DNA of 17,705 nucleotides from Burkholderiales bacterium. Lineage in GTDB: Bacteria > Pseudomonadota > Gammaproteobacteria > Burkholderiales > Burkholderiaceae_F. The DNA lies in NCBI GenBank assembly GCA_021298875.1, contig JAJTHJ010000273.1, positions 1-17,705 on the forward strand. The letters are read 5' to 3'. The position numbers and the translations under genes are program-made. Below are positions 6,370 through 14,433 of this stretch, one piece after another (the first letter of the stretch is position 1; every line of letters begins with the position of its first letter). The notes under the pieces are model-generated. The model saw nothing but the letters and a program-made list of their open reading frames with translations, did no database searches and was not told the origin of the DNA.

Positions 6370-7092
6370 ATGGCCGGCCATTCCAAGTGGGCAAACATCC
6401 AGCACCGCAAGAACCGCCAGGACGCCAAGCGCGGTTCGCTGTGGACCAAGGTGATTCGTGAAGTGCAGATCGCCGCGCGCGACGGCGGCGGCGATCCGGG
6501 CATGAACGCGCGGCTGCGGCTGGCGCTGGACAAGGCGCGGCTGGCCAACGTGCCCAAGGACAAGGTGCAAGGCGCCATCGCCCGCGGCACCGGCACCGCC
6601 GAAGGGCAGGCGCTGGAAGAAGTGCGCTACGAGGGCTACGGCATCGGCGGCGCGGCAATCATGCTCGACTGCGTGACCGACAACCGCGTGCGCACCGTGG
6701 CCGAGGTGCGGCACGTGCTCGCCAAGAACGGCGGCAACCTGGGCACCGACGGCTCGGTGGCGTTCCAATTCAAGCATCGCGCGTTGTTCCTGTTCGCGCC
6801 CGGCACGTCGGAAGAGCGCGTAATGGACGTGGCGCTGGAAGCCGGCGCCGACGACGTGGCGAGCAACGAAGACGGTTCGATCGAAGTGACCGGCGCACCG
6901 GGCGACTTCGGCGCGCTGGCCGCCGCGTTCGAGAAAGCCGGCTTGAAGCCCGAACTGGCCGAAGTGACGATGAAGCCGCTCAACGAAATCGTGCTGACCG
7001 GCGAAGACGGCGAAAAGATGCAAAAGCTGCTCGACGCGCTGGACGATCTGGACGACGTGCAGGAAGTGTTTACGACCGCTGCAATCGAGTAG
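6370..7092 (+). CDS. yebC: YebC/PmpR family protein
   Basis: A 240-residue protein of the YebC/TACO1 family. It begins MAGHSKWANIQHRKNRQDAKRG, the conserved family start, which fixes ATG 6370 rather than the in-frame ATG at 6328. Further family blocks are NARLRLALDKARLANVPKD, YEGYGIGGAAIMLDCVTDN, NGGNLGTDGSVAFQF and EVTMKPLNEI. Long annotated as a transcriptional regulator, the family has more recently been linked to ribosomes and to translation of difficult stretches such as polyproline. Which role applies here is not visible. Length is typical. It is followed after 13 bases by a small membrane gene and then leads toward purD. The close yebC-purD neighbourhood is one I associate with betaproteobacteria. 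Confidence 0.95.
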   Translation: MAGHSKWANIQHRKNRQDAKRGSLWTKVIREVQIAARDGGGDPGMNARLRLALDKARLANVPKDKVQGAIARGTGTAEGQALEEVRYEGYGIGGAAIMLDCVTDNRVRTVAEVRHVLAKNGGNLGTDGSVAFQFKHRALFLFAPGTSEERVMDVALEAGADDVASNEDGSIEVTGAPGDFGALAAAFEKAGLKPELAEVTMKPLNEIVLTGEDGEKMQKLLDALDDLDDVQEVFTTAAIE

Positions 7093-7105
7093 CGCCCGCA
7101 GCGAT

Positions 7106-7534
7106 ATGTTCCGAGCGTTGTTCGTTCGGCTTAGCCGAAGCACCTCGTTCCAGTTGGTTCTTGCCCGGCTTAAAGATTTGCGCTGTCGCAGACCGACAAC
7201 GTACGTCGTGTGCGTGGCAGTTGGTGGCTTTGCGCTGGGCGGTCTCTTGTCCGCCGCGCTCTACGCAGTGTTTTCCAATGCCAGTTGCGGCGGAAGCGGC
7301 TTCATTCAAGCGATGCTTTGTCCCGTTGCGTTGCTAAAGTCCTTCGTGGCGCTGCCGATCGTGGTTCTGGGCGCCTATCCTTGGGGACTTCATGTCGCGG
7401 ATAGCTCAGGCGAGAACATACTGAAGCTCCCCGCGACCGTCCCCCTCAATGGAGCAATACTAGGCGCGACCTGGGGCATCGTGATGGTGCTTCGCGACTA
7501 CGTCCGTCGAAGGAAGAACCCGAATGATCGGTAA
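7106..7534 (+). CDS. Small predicted membrane protein of unknown function
   Basis: A 142-residue frame with three hydrophobic segments, at residues about 32-57, 70-92 and 109-129. A basic N-terminus (RLSRS, RLKDLRCRR) and a basic tail (RDYVRRRKNPNDR) border them. By the positive-inside rule the N-terminus would be cytoplasmic, but with three spans the tail should then be outside, so one segment may be re-entrant. I do not recognise a family. Base composition differs from its neighbours: 7141-7200 is 55% GC by hand count against 75% in a purD stretch, which suggests later acquisition between yebC and purD. The ribosome-binding site is weak. It may be translated by coupling to yebC, 13 bases upstream. 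Confidence 0.65.
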   Translation: MFRALFVRLSRSTSFQLVLARLKDLRCRRPTTYVVCVAVGGFALGGLLSAALYAVFSNASCGGSGFIQAMLCPVALLKSFVALPIVVLGAYPWGLHVADSSGENILKLPATVPLNGAILGATWGIVMVLRDYVRRRKNPNDR

Positions 7535-7543
7535 CTTGGATCC

Positions 7544-7804
7544 TTGACTGTGAAGAACTCACGCGGCTTTTCGGTGTGCATCAGCAACGACGGCTACTCG
7601 GCCTCGTTTGAACCCGCCAAGTTCTACCGCGTGCTGCCGGACGCCCGAGCAGGGGCGCTGGGGCTGGCGCGCGTGGTCGATGAGTCTGGCGAGGACTACC
7701 TGTATCCGGACAAGCTCTTCAAGACATTCGAACTGCCGGTCTCGCTGGCACGGACGCTGGGCCGTGTGGTGCCCGTGCCGCGCAAAGCGCAGGAAACGGC
7801 ATGA
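7544..7804 (+). CDS. Small conserved-looking soluble protein of unknown function
   Basis: An 86-residue protein without a signal peptide or membrane segment. It has a recognisable pattern of short blocks: SRGFSVCISNDGYSASFE, FYRVLPDARAGALGLARVVDESGEDYLYP, and a closing FELPVSLARTLG. I believe similar small proteins occur in other proteobacteria, but I cannot name the family. The pattern suggests a compact beta fold. The start is uncertain: TTG at 7544 (MTVKNSRG) or GTG at 7550, with a GGA at 7538-7540 fitting the GTG better. The stop overlaps the purD start by four bases (ATGA), so translation is probably coupled to purD. Confidence 0.75.
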   Translation: MTVKNSRGFSVCISNDGYSASFEPAKFYRVLPDARAGALGLARVVDESGEDYLYPDKLFKTFELPVSLARTLGRVVPVPRKAQETA

Positions 7805-9072
7805 AAGTCCTCGTTATCGGTTCCGGCGGCCGCGAACACGCGCTCGCCTGGCGGCTGGCGCAGTCCGAGCGCGTGCAACTGGTCTACGTGGCACCGGGCA
7901 ACGGCGGCACCGCGACCGACCCGCGGCTTGAGAACGTACCGATCACCGACCTGCCGGCGCTGGCCGACTTCGTCGAGCGCGAAGGCATCGCGCTTAGCGT
8001 GGTCGGCCCGGAGGCACCGATGGCCGCCGGGGTGGTCAACCTCTTCCGCGCGCGCGGCCTGCGCATCTTTGGCCCGACGCGCGAGGCGGCGCAGCTCGAA
8101 AGCTCCAAGGACTTCGCCAAGGCCTTCATGCAGCGGCACGGGATTCCGACCGCGCAGTACCGCACCTTCACCGATGCCGCCGCGGCGCGCGCCTACGTGG
8201 CCGAGCGCGGCGCGCCGATCGTGGTCAAGGCCGATGGCCTGGCCGCCGGCAAGGGCGTGGTGGTGGCGCAGACGGTGGCCGAGGCGCACGCCGCCATCGA
8301 CGCGATGCTGGTCGACAACCGCTTCGGCACCTCCGGCGCGCGCGTGGTGATCGAGGACTTTCTGGCCGGCGAGGAAGCCAGCTTCATCGTGATGAGCGAC
8401 GGCCGCCACGCGCTGGCGCTCGCCACCAGCCAGGACCACAAGCGGCTGCTCGATGGCGATGCCGGCCCCAACACCGGCGGCATGGGCGCCTACTCGCCGG
8501 CGCCGATTGTCACGCCGGCGCTGCATGCGCGGGTGATGCGCGAGATCATCCTGCCGACGATCCACGGCATGGCCGCCGACGGGCAAAACTACGTCGGCTT
8601 TCTCTATGCCGGGCTGATGATCGATGCTGCCGGCAACCCGAAGACGCTGGAGTTCAACTGCCGGCTCGGCGACCCCGAGGCGCAGCCGATCCTCGCGCGG
8701 ATGAAGTCCGATCTGGTCGATCTGATCGACGCCGCGCTCGACGGCAAGCTCGACCAAGCCGAGGTCGAGTGGGACCGCCGCACCGCGCTCGCCGTCGTGG
8801 TCGCCGCGCACGGCTACCCCGATGCACCGCGCAAGGGCGATGCCATCACCCGGCTGCCCGCGGACAGCGACGACTGCATCGTCTTCCACGCCGGCACCGA
8901 GCGCGATGATGGCAAGCTCACCGTCACCGGCGGGCGCGTGCTGGCCGTCACCGCGCTCGGCGACAGCGTGCGCGCCGCGCGCAGCCGCGCCTATGCGGCG
9001 GTCGAGCAGGTGGAGTTCGCCGGCATGCAGTACCGGCGGGACATCGGCCACCGCGCGCTCAAGCCGCGGTGA
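7801..9072 (+). CDS. purD: Phosphoribosylamine-glycine ligase (GAR synthetase)
   Basis: A 423-residue cytoplasmic ATP-grasp enzyme. It joins 5-phosphoribosylamine and glycine with ATP, the second step of de novo purine synthesis. The N-terminal domain opens KVLVIGSGGREHALAWRLAQ and contains VVGPEAPMAAGVVN. The ATP-grasp core has VVKADGLAAGKGVVVA, GEEASFIVMSDG, GGMGAYSPAPIVTP and the metal-binding EFNCRLGDPEAQ. The C-terminal domain follows. Length matches the family. The ATG overlaps the stop of the preceding small gene, and AGGA lies six bases upstream. The 3' end overlaps the convergent histidine kinase gene by 14 bases. All key motifs are present, so it should be functional. Confidence 0.98.
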   Translation: MKVLVIGSGGREHALAWRLAQSERVQLVYVAPGNGGTATDPRLENVPITDLPALADFVEREGIALSVVGPEAPMAAGVVNLFRARGLRIFGPTREAAQLESSKDFAKAFMQRHGIPTAQYRTFTDAAAARAYVAERGAPIVVKADGLAAGKGVVVAQTVAEAHAAIDAMLVDNRFGTSGARVVIEDFLAGEEASFIVMSDGRHALALATSQDHKRLLDGDAGPNTGGMGAYSPAPIVTPALHARVMREIILPTIHGMAADGQNYVGFLYAGLMIDAAGNPKTLEFNCRLGDPEAQPILARMKSDLVDLIDAALDGKLDQAEVEWDRRTALAVVVAAHGYPDAPRKGDAITRLPADSDDCIVFHAGTERDDGKLTVTGGRVLAVTALGDSVRAARSRAYAAVEQVEFAGMQYRRDIGHRALKPR

Positions 9073-10384
9073 CCGGCGCCGTAAGCGGCAACTTGAGTTC
9101 GGCCTCCAGACCGCCGCCCGCGCGTGCGCGGAGCGTCACGTCGCCGCCGTGCTGGCGCGCGATGGCACAGGCGATCGGCAGGCCGAGGCCAAAGCCGGCC
9201 GCGTGGCCGCGTGCCGGATCGCCCCGGTAAAAAGGCTCGAACACTTGCTCGGATTCACCCGGCGCGAGGCCGGGCCCGCGGTCGCGCACCCACACCCAAG
9301 CCGCGCCGTCGTGCGCGGCCAGTTCCACCTCGGCACTGCCAGCGTGCTTGATGGCGTTGCCGATCAGGTTTTGCAGGCAGCGGCGCAGGGCGCCGGCGCG
9401 GCCGGCGAGCAGGATCGGCCCGCTTTCCGCCATCGTCACCGGCTGCCTGGCCTCGCGCGCCTCCCACACGAGCGCGCGCGCGAGTTGAGCCAGGTCGCAG
9501 GGTGCGACCGGCTCGCCGCCGCCGGTGCCGCGCAGGAAGTCCAGCGCCTCGTCGGTCAGGCGGCGCAACTCGTCCAGATCACCGACGAGCTTGCTGCGCG
9601 CTTCGGCCTCGTCGAGCATCTCCACGCGCAGCCGCATCCGGGCGATCGGCGCGCGCAGGTCGTGCGAGATGGCGGCGAGCATGCGCGTCTTCTCATCGAC
9701 CATCGCGCCGATGCGCCGGCGCATGTCGTTGAAAGCTCGCGCCGCGTGCTGCACTTCAGCCGGCCCACGTTCCGGTAGCGGCCCGCGCTCGGCCGCGGTG
9801 CCCAGCGTGCGCGCCGCGGTCGCCAGTGCCGACAGGGGCTGTGTCACCCAACGCACGGCCAGCAGCGCGGCGGCGCCGACCGCCAGCAGCAGCGCGAGCA
9901 GCGACGGCAACACGAAGCGCGGCGGCGGCAGGGTGCGGTCGAAGCCTTCCTCGACCGACCACCAGCCCGCGCTACCCGCCGGCACCCGCAGCCGCGCGCT
10001 GAAGCGCACGCGCCCGGTACCGTCGGCGGCCACCGCCGTGTCGACAACCGCCGCGCTGCCCAGGCGCCGTGCCAGCGCGGCGGCAAAGGACTCGCGCAAC
10101 ACCGCGTCGCGCGGCGCCGTTGCCGGCGCCTCAGGATCGAACTGCACGCCGGCGGCGCCGAGCGCGGCCGTCAGCGCGGGTTGTGCCGCCGCATCGACCG
10201 CCGCCAGCATCCGCGCGGCATCGGCCAGCCGGCCCGCGGCATGACTGGCGATCAGTTCGCCTTGCAGTTGCGCGCGCTCGGCGCCGACGAACTGCGCCGT
10301 GATCGCCAGCGCCAGCGCGAGGGCACCGAACAGGATCGCCGCCAGCCGCCAGAACAGGCCCTGCGGCAGCCGCAGTGGACTCAT
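9059..10384 (-). CDS. Two-component sensor histidine kinase (EnvZ-like)
   Basis: A 441-residue membrane kinase. A first membrane segment lies at residues about 10-33 and a second at about 158-180, enclosing a periplasmic sensor region of about 125 residues with no family I recognise. A HAMP linker follows. The dimerisation box AAISHDLRAPIARMRLRVEM carries the phospho-acceptor H241. The ATPase domain has the N box LQNLIGNAIKHA, G1 VRDRGPGLAPGE, the F box QVFEPFYRG and G2 GFGLGLPIACAIARQHGG. ATG 10384 overlaps the stop of the response regulator by four bases (ATGA), so the two are translationally coupled. A longer in-frame reading to 10678 is only shadow of the regulator gene. Its divergent neighbour is a MacAB-type pump, a plausible target. 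Confidence 0.95.
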   Translation of the reverse strand: MSPLRLPQGLFWRLAAILFGALALALAITAQFVGAERAQLQGELIASHAAGRLADAARMLAAVDAAAQPALTAALGAAGVQFDPEAPATAPRDAVLRESFAAALARRLGSAAVVDTAVAADGTGRVRFSARLRVPAGSAGWWSVEEGFDRTLPPPRFVLPSLLALLLAVGAAALLAVRWVTQPLSALATAARTLGTAAERGPLPERGPAEVQHAARAFNDMRRRIGAMVDEKTRMLAAISHDLRAPIARMRLRVEMLDEAEARSKLVGDLDELRRLTDEALDFLRGTGGGEPVAPCDLAQLARALVWEAREARQPVTMAESGPILLAGRAGALRRCLQNLIGNAIKHAGSAEVELAAHDGAAWVWVRDRGPGLAPGESEQVFEPFYRGDPARGHAAGFGLGLPIACAIARQHGGDVTLRARAGGGLEAELKLPLTAPVTAA

Positions 10385-11112
10385 CGCTCGAACTCGACCT
10401 GCGCGGCGAGAAAGTAGCCTTCGCCGCGGACGGTCTTGATCAGCTGCGGCTCCTGCGCCGAGTCGCCCAGCCGCGCGCGCAGACGGCTCACCAGCATGTC
10501 CACCGCGCGGTCGTAGGGGCCGGCCGCGCGGCCGTGGATCGCATCGAGCAGCGCGTCGCGGCTGACCACGCGGCCCGGCCGCTCCAGCAGGAAGCGCAAC
10601 AGCTTGTACTCGCCGCCACCGAGCGGCACGGGGCCGTCGCTGGCAGCGAGTTCGCGCCGCTCGAAGTCCAGCCGCCACGGGCCGAAGCGGGCGGCGCGCG
10701 GCGATGTGCCGGGTGCCACCGCCGGCGCATCGCCGGCGCTCCCGGCGCGCCGCAGCAAGGCCTGCAACCGCGCCACCAGCTCGCGCGGCTCGAAGGGCTT
10801 GACCAGATAGTCGTCGGCGCCCAGTTGCAGGCCGAGCACGCGATCCACGAGTTCGCCGCGCGCGGTGAGCATCAGCACCGGCACGCTAGAGCTGGCGCGC
10901 AGCCGCTGGCAGACCTGCAGGCCGTCACTGCCCGGCAGCATCAGGTCGAGCACCACCGCATCCATCTGCAAGCCGGCGGCGACTTCGCGCAGAAGCGAAT
11001 CGCCGTCCGCAAAGCCGCGCACGCGCAGCCCAAAGCCGCGCAGGTAGCGGTCCAGCAGTTCGCGCAGGTCGCGGTCGTCGTCGACGACGGCGATACAAGG
11101 GTCGCGACTCAT
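10381..11112 (-). CDS. OmpR/PhoB-type response regulator
   Basis: A 243-residue DNA-binding regulator. The receiver domain starts CIAVVDDDRDLRELLDRYL, with the acidic pocket at D11-D13, the phospho-acceptor D56 (VVLDLMLPGSDGLQ), T83 and K105 (GADDYLVKPFEPRELVARL). A linker of about 25 residues rich in Ala, Pro and Gly follows. The C-terminal winged-helix domain contains FGPWRLDFERREL, YKLLRFLLERPGRVVSRDAL, DRAVDMLVSRLRARLGD and the wing IKTVRGEGYFLAA. It is first in an operon with the histidine kinase, overlapping by four bases. It faces the macA-like gene across a 161-bp gap and is the obvious candidate to regulate it. Confidence 0.96.
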   Translation of the reverse strand: MSRDPCIAVVDDDRDLRELLDRYLRGFGLRVRGFADGDSLLREVAAGLQMDAVVLDLMLPGSDGLQVCQRLRASSSVPVLMLTARGELVDRVLGLQLGADDYLVKPFEPRELVARLQALLRRAGSAGDAPAVAPGTSPRAARFGPWRLDFERRELAASDGPVPLGGGEYKLLRFLLERPGRVVSRDALLDAIHGRAAGPYDRAVDMLVSRLRARLGDSAQEPQLIKTVRGEGYFLAAQVEFER

Positions 11113-11172
11113 CGGATACGAAGCGCTGTGTCCACGCGCCCAATTGTGACCCCGCCGGCGCCTCGCGGCAGT

Positions 11173-11195
11173 GCGCGTGACAGTCCGTTACGCGC
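11173..11195. promoter_or_regulatory. Candidate operator in the regulator-macA intergenic region
   Basis: A 23-bp inverted repeat with 9-bp arms GCGCGTGAC and GTTACGCGC around the centre AGTCC (one G-T mismatch). It lies near the middle of the 161-bp gap between the leftward response regulator and the rightward efflux operon. OmpR-type regulators more often use direct repeats, so another factor, or a simple hairpin, is possible. No convincing -35/-10 pair is visible beside it. Confidence 0.4.
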
Positions 11196-11273
11196 GGCCA
11201 ACGCGCCTGCAACGGCGCCGGGACAGGTTTCGGCTTCAATGACCCCATGGAGCCAGCCCCGTCTCGATAAGCC

Positions 11274-12488
11274 ATGCCTGCCCCCGCCACCGCTGCAATC
11301 CCGCCATCGTCGAACGAATCCCCCGTCGCCTCGTCGATGCCGGCCCGTACGCAGCCGGCGCGCGGCGGCTGGCGCTGGGGGCGGGTGCTGGCTCTGCTGG
11401 CACTGGTCGCGGTGCTGACCGTGCTGACGCTGCCACTGCTGCGCGGCCCGCCGGGTGCGACCGAGCGCTACGTGACCGAGGAGGTCGGCGCCGGCCCCGT
11501 GTCGCAGGTGGTCGGCGCCACGGGCGCGCTCAACCCGGTGACGACGGTGCTGGTCGGCACCCAGGTCTCCGGCACCGTGGCCAGCCGGCACGTGGACTAC
11601 AACTCGCGCGTCAAGCCGGGCGACGTATTGCTGCGGCTGGAGCCCACGCTGCTGCAAGCCGAGGTCGATCAGGCCGCGGCCGAACTCGCCGACAAGCAGG
11701 CCTTGCTCGGTGTGGCGCAGGCCAATCTGCTGCGCTACGAAGGGCTGGTGGCGCGCGGCTTTGTCGCGCCGCTGTCGCTCGACCAGTACCGGCAGGCGCT
11801 GGCCAGCGCCCACGCGCAGGTCGATCTGGCCCAGGCCAAGCTGACGCGCGCGCGCACCAACCTCGGCTACGCGACGGTGCGCTCGCCGGTGGCGGGCGTG
11901 GTCGTCGCGCGCGAGGTCGAGGTCGGCCAAACCGTCGCCGCCAACTTCCAGACCCCCACGCTGTTCAAGATCGCGCCCGATCTGACGCGGATGCAGGTGG
12001 ACACCAACGTGGCCGAGGCCGACGTCGGCGCGATCCAACCGGGCGCGCCGGTGAGCTTCACCGTCGATGCCTACGCCGACCGCCGCTTTACCGGCACGGT
12101 GCGGCACGTGCGGCTGAACCCGACGATCCAGCAGAACGTCGTGACCTACAACGTCGTGGTCGATGCCGCCAACCCCGACGAGCGGCTGCTGCCCGGCATG
12201 ACCGCGCACCTGAAGTTCACCATCGCGCAGCGCGACAACGCGCTGCGCGCTCCCAACGCCGCGCTGCGCTACAAGCCGTCGGCCGCCGGCAAGCAGGCGG
12301 CCAGCGGCAGCAGCGTGTACGTGCTCGCCGAGGGCGGCGTGGCGCCGCGCGCGGTGAAAACCGGGATCACCGACGGCCGCTACACCGAGCTGCTCGAGGG
12401 CGATCTGCGCGCCGGCGACCGCGTGGTGATCGACGAGACCGAGCGCGGCAGCGAGGCCAAACCCAGTTTGCGCATGCGCGCGTTCTGA
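11274..12488 (+). CDS. MacA-like periplasmic adaptor (membrane fusion protein)
   Basis: A 404-residue adaptor subunit that links an inner-membrane ABC pump to an outer-membrane channel. One N-terminal membrane anchor lies at about residues 33-57 (RWGRVLALLALVAVLTVLTL). A lipoyl-like half follows (GTQVSGTVASRHVDYNSRVK, KPGDVLLRLEPTLLQAEV). Next come a helical hairpin of alternating Ala, Leu and charged residues (about 125-190), the second lipoyl half (RSPVAGVVVAREVEVGQTVA) and beta-barrel/membrane-proximal regions. Its order and length match MacA. A second in-frame ATG at 11337 would also keep the anchor. It is the first gene of a three-gene operon with the ATPase 20 bases downstream. No TolC-like gene is in the window, so an outer-membrane channel must be encoded elsewhere. 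Confidence 0.93.
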   Translation: MPAPATAAIPPSSNESPVASSMPARTQPARGGWRWGRVLALLALVAVLTVLTLPLLRGPPGATERYVTEEVGAGPVSQVVGATGALNPVTTVLVGTQVSGTVASRHVDYNSRVKPGDVLLRLEPTLLQAEVDQAAAELADKQALLGVAQANLLRYEGLVARGFVAPLSLDQYRQALASAHAQVDLAQAKLTRARTNLGYATVRSPVAGVVVAREVEVGQTVAANFQTPTLFKIAPDLTRMQVDTNVAEADVGAIQPGAPVSFTVDAYADRRFTGTVRHVRLNPTIQQNVVTYNVVVDAANPDERLLPGMTAHLKFTIAQRDNALRAPNAALRYKPSAAGKQAASGSSVYVLAEGGVAPRAVKTGITDGRYTELLEGDLRAGDRVVIDETERGSEAKPSLRMRAF

Positions 12489-12508
12489 GTCCACAGAGAG
12501 GCGCCCGC

Positions 12509-13213
12509 ATGCACGCGGTCCGGATGACGGCCATCCGCAAGCACTTCGACACCGCCGGCGGGCCGGTCGAAGTGCTGCACGGCATCGACCTCACGATCGA
12601 GGCCGGCGAGTTCGTCGCGGTGATCGGCCCGTCGGGGTCGGGCAAGTCCACGCTGATGAACATCCTTGGCCTGCTCGATGCGCCATCCTCCGGCGCCTAT
12701 GCGCTGTTCGGCGAAGACACGGTCGCGCTGACCGAGGCCGAACGCGCGGCGCTGCGCAACCGGGCGCTCGGCTTCGTGTTCCAGTCGTACAACCTGCTGC
12801 CGCGGCTGTCGCTGGCGGAGAACGTCGCGCTGCCGCTCGAGTACGCCGGGCTGCCGCGCGCGCAGGCGGTCGAGCGCGCCCGCGCCGAGTTGGCGCGGCT
12901 CGGCCTGGCGCGGCACGAAGACGCGCTGCCCGCTTACGTCTCCGGCGGCCAGCAGCAGCGCGCCGCCATCGCCCGCGCGCTGGTGACCCGCCCGGCGCTG
13001 GTGCTGGCCGACGAGCCGACCGGCAATCTCGACACCCGCACCGCCGCCGAGGTGGTCGAAGCGCTGCGCCGGCTCAATCGCACGGGCACCACCGTCGTGC
13101 TGATCACGCACGCGCCCGACGTGGCCGCGCACGCCCGCCGCGTGCTGCGCATCGTCGATGGGCTGATCGTCGCTGACGAGCGGTGCGCCGAAGCCGCGGA
13201 GCTCGCCGCATGA
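12509..13213 (+). CDS. MacB-type ABC transporter ATP-binding protein
   Basis: A 234-residue ABC ATPase of the LolD/MacB/FtsE class. Walker A GPSGSGKS is at residues 40-47, the Q loop at Q92 (FVFQSYNLLPRLSLAENV), the signature VSGGQQQR at 144-151, Walker B ALVLADEP at 163-170, a D loop TGNLD and the switch histidine H201 (LITHAPDVA). The signature begins with V instead of the usual L, a mild change. It would power the permease encoded next, whose ATG overlaps its stop by four bases. AGAGAGG lies about eight bases before the start. In E. coli MacB the ATPase and permease are one polypeptide; here they are separate genes. Confidence 0.96.
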   Translation: MHAVRMTAIRKHFDTAGGPVEVLHGIDLTIEAGEFVAVIGPSGSGKSTLMNILGLLDAPSSGAYALFGEDTVALTEAERAALRNRALGFVFQSYNLLPRLSLAENVALPLEYAGLPRAQAVERARAELARLGLARHEDALPAYVSGGQQQRAAIARALVTRPALVLADEPTGNLDTRTAAEVVEALRRLNRTGTTVVLITHAPDVAAHARRVLRIVDGLIVADERCAEAAELAA

Positions 13214-14433
13214 CCACCCTGCTGCTGCGCCAGGCCTGGCGCGCGCTCGGCGCCTACCGGCTGCGCGCCGCGCTCACCATGCTCGGCATGGTGATCGGCG
13301 TGGCCTCGGTCGTGCTGATGCTGGCCATCGGCCAGGGCGTGCAGACGACGGTCAACGAGACGATCGCCTCGATGGGCACCAATCTGCTGGTCGTGCAGTC
13401 CGGCGCACCCACGCGCAGCGGCCTGCGGATGCCGGCCGGCGAGGCGGCGACGCTGACACTGGAAGACGCCGCCGCGATCGCCGAGTTCCCGCAGATGCAG
13501 GCCGTGGCACCCATCGCGCAAGGAGTGGCGCAACTCGTCTATGGTGGCAAGAACTGGAACAGCCCGGTGCTGGGCTCCACACCGGCGTACTTTCAGGTGC
13601 AGGACTGGGGGCTGAAGCACGGCGGCTACTTCACCGAGGCCGACGTGAAGCGCGCCACCCAGGTCGCGGTGATCGGCCAGACGGTGGCGACCAACCTGTT
13701 CGGCAATAACGCCGCGGCGGTCGGGCAGACGATCCGGCTGAAGGTTCACCCGTACACAGTGATCGGCCTGCTGGCGCGCAAGGGCCAGTCGCTCGACGGG
13801 CGCGACCAGGACGATCAGGTCGTGGTGCCGGTCACCACCGCCCAGGGCAAGCTCTTTGCCGAGAAGTTCGACACCGCGGTGCGCGTGATCCTCGTGCAGG
13901 TCAAGAGCGCGGCGGCGATCAAGACGGCCGAGGCGCAGATCAAAAGCCTGCTGCGGCAGCGGTACCGGATCGCCGTCGGCGCCGAGAACGACTTCTCGGT
14001 CAACGATCTGACGCAACTGACCCAGGCCGCCTCGCGCTCGAGCCAGGCGCTGGTGGTGATGCTGGCTGCCATTGCGTCGATCTCGATGATCGTCGGCGGC
14101 ATCGGCATCATGAACATCATGCTGGTGTCGGTCACCGAGCGGGCGCGCGAGATCGGCTTGCGCATGGCGATCGGTGCGACGCCGGCGCAGATTCTCGGCC
14201 AGTTTCTGGCCGAAGCGCTGCTGCTGGCGCTCGGCGGCTGCGTGGCCGGGCTGGCGCTCGGTGCGCTGGGGGCGGTCGCGGTCGCCCAGCTGGCGGGCTA
14301 CACCGTCGTGCTCAGTGTCGGTGCCGGCCTGATCGCGGCGGCGATCGCCGCCGCGGTGTCGCTGTTCTTCGGCATCTGGCCGGCCAACAAGGCCGCGCGG
14401 CTGCGGCCGGCCGATGCGTTGCGGCAGCTCTGA
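13210..14433 (+). CDS. MacB-type ABC transporter permease
   Basis: A 407-residue inner-membrane protein with the MacB/FtsX layout. Membrane segment 1 is at about residues 21-43 (LTMLGMVIGVASVVLMLAIG). A large periplasmic domain of about 230 residues (MacB_PCD type) follows. Three C-terminal membrane segments end the protein, the first with the hallmark IVGGIGIMNIMLVSVTERARE followed by IGLRMAIGATPAQILGQFLAEALLL. Transporters of this class work mechanically, driving substrate from the periplasm out through an outer-membrane channel. Known substrates include macrolides, peptides and siderophores; the substrate here is unknown. The gene overlaps the ATPase by four bases and is last in the operon, followed by a repeat-rich gap. 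Confidence 0.95.
   Translation: MTTLLLRQAWRALGAYRLRAALTMLGMVIGVASVVLMLAIGQGVQTTVNETIASMGTNLLVVQSGAPTRSGLRMPAGEAATLTLEDAAAIAEFPQMQAVAPIAQGVAQLVYGGKNWNSPVLGSTPAYFQVQDWGLKHGGYFTEADVKRATQVAVIGQTVATNLFGNNAAAVGQTIRLKVHPYTVIGLLARKGQSLDGRDQDDQVVVPVTTAQGKLFAEKFDTAVRVILVQVKSAAAIKTAEAQIKSLLRQRYRIAVGAENDFSVNDLTQLTQAASRSSQALVVMLAAIASISMIVGGIGIMNIMLVSVTERAREIGLRMAIGATPAQILGQFLAEALLLALGGCVAGLALGALGAVAVAQLAGYTVVLSVGAGLIAAAIAAAVSLFFGIWPANKAARLRPADALRQL

Noticed and set aside
7696..9051. 451-codon antisense frame opposite purD
   Set aside because: Shadow of purD, His- and Arg-rich with no recognisable domain.
11109..12494. 461-codon antisense frame opposite the MacA-like gene
   Set aside because: Shadow frame; the plus strand encodes a full adaptor protein.
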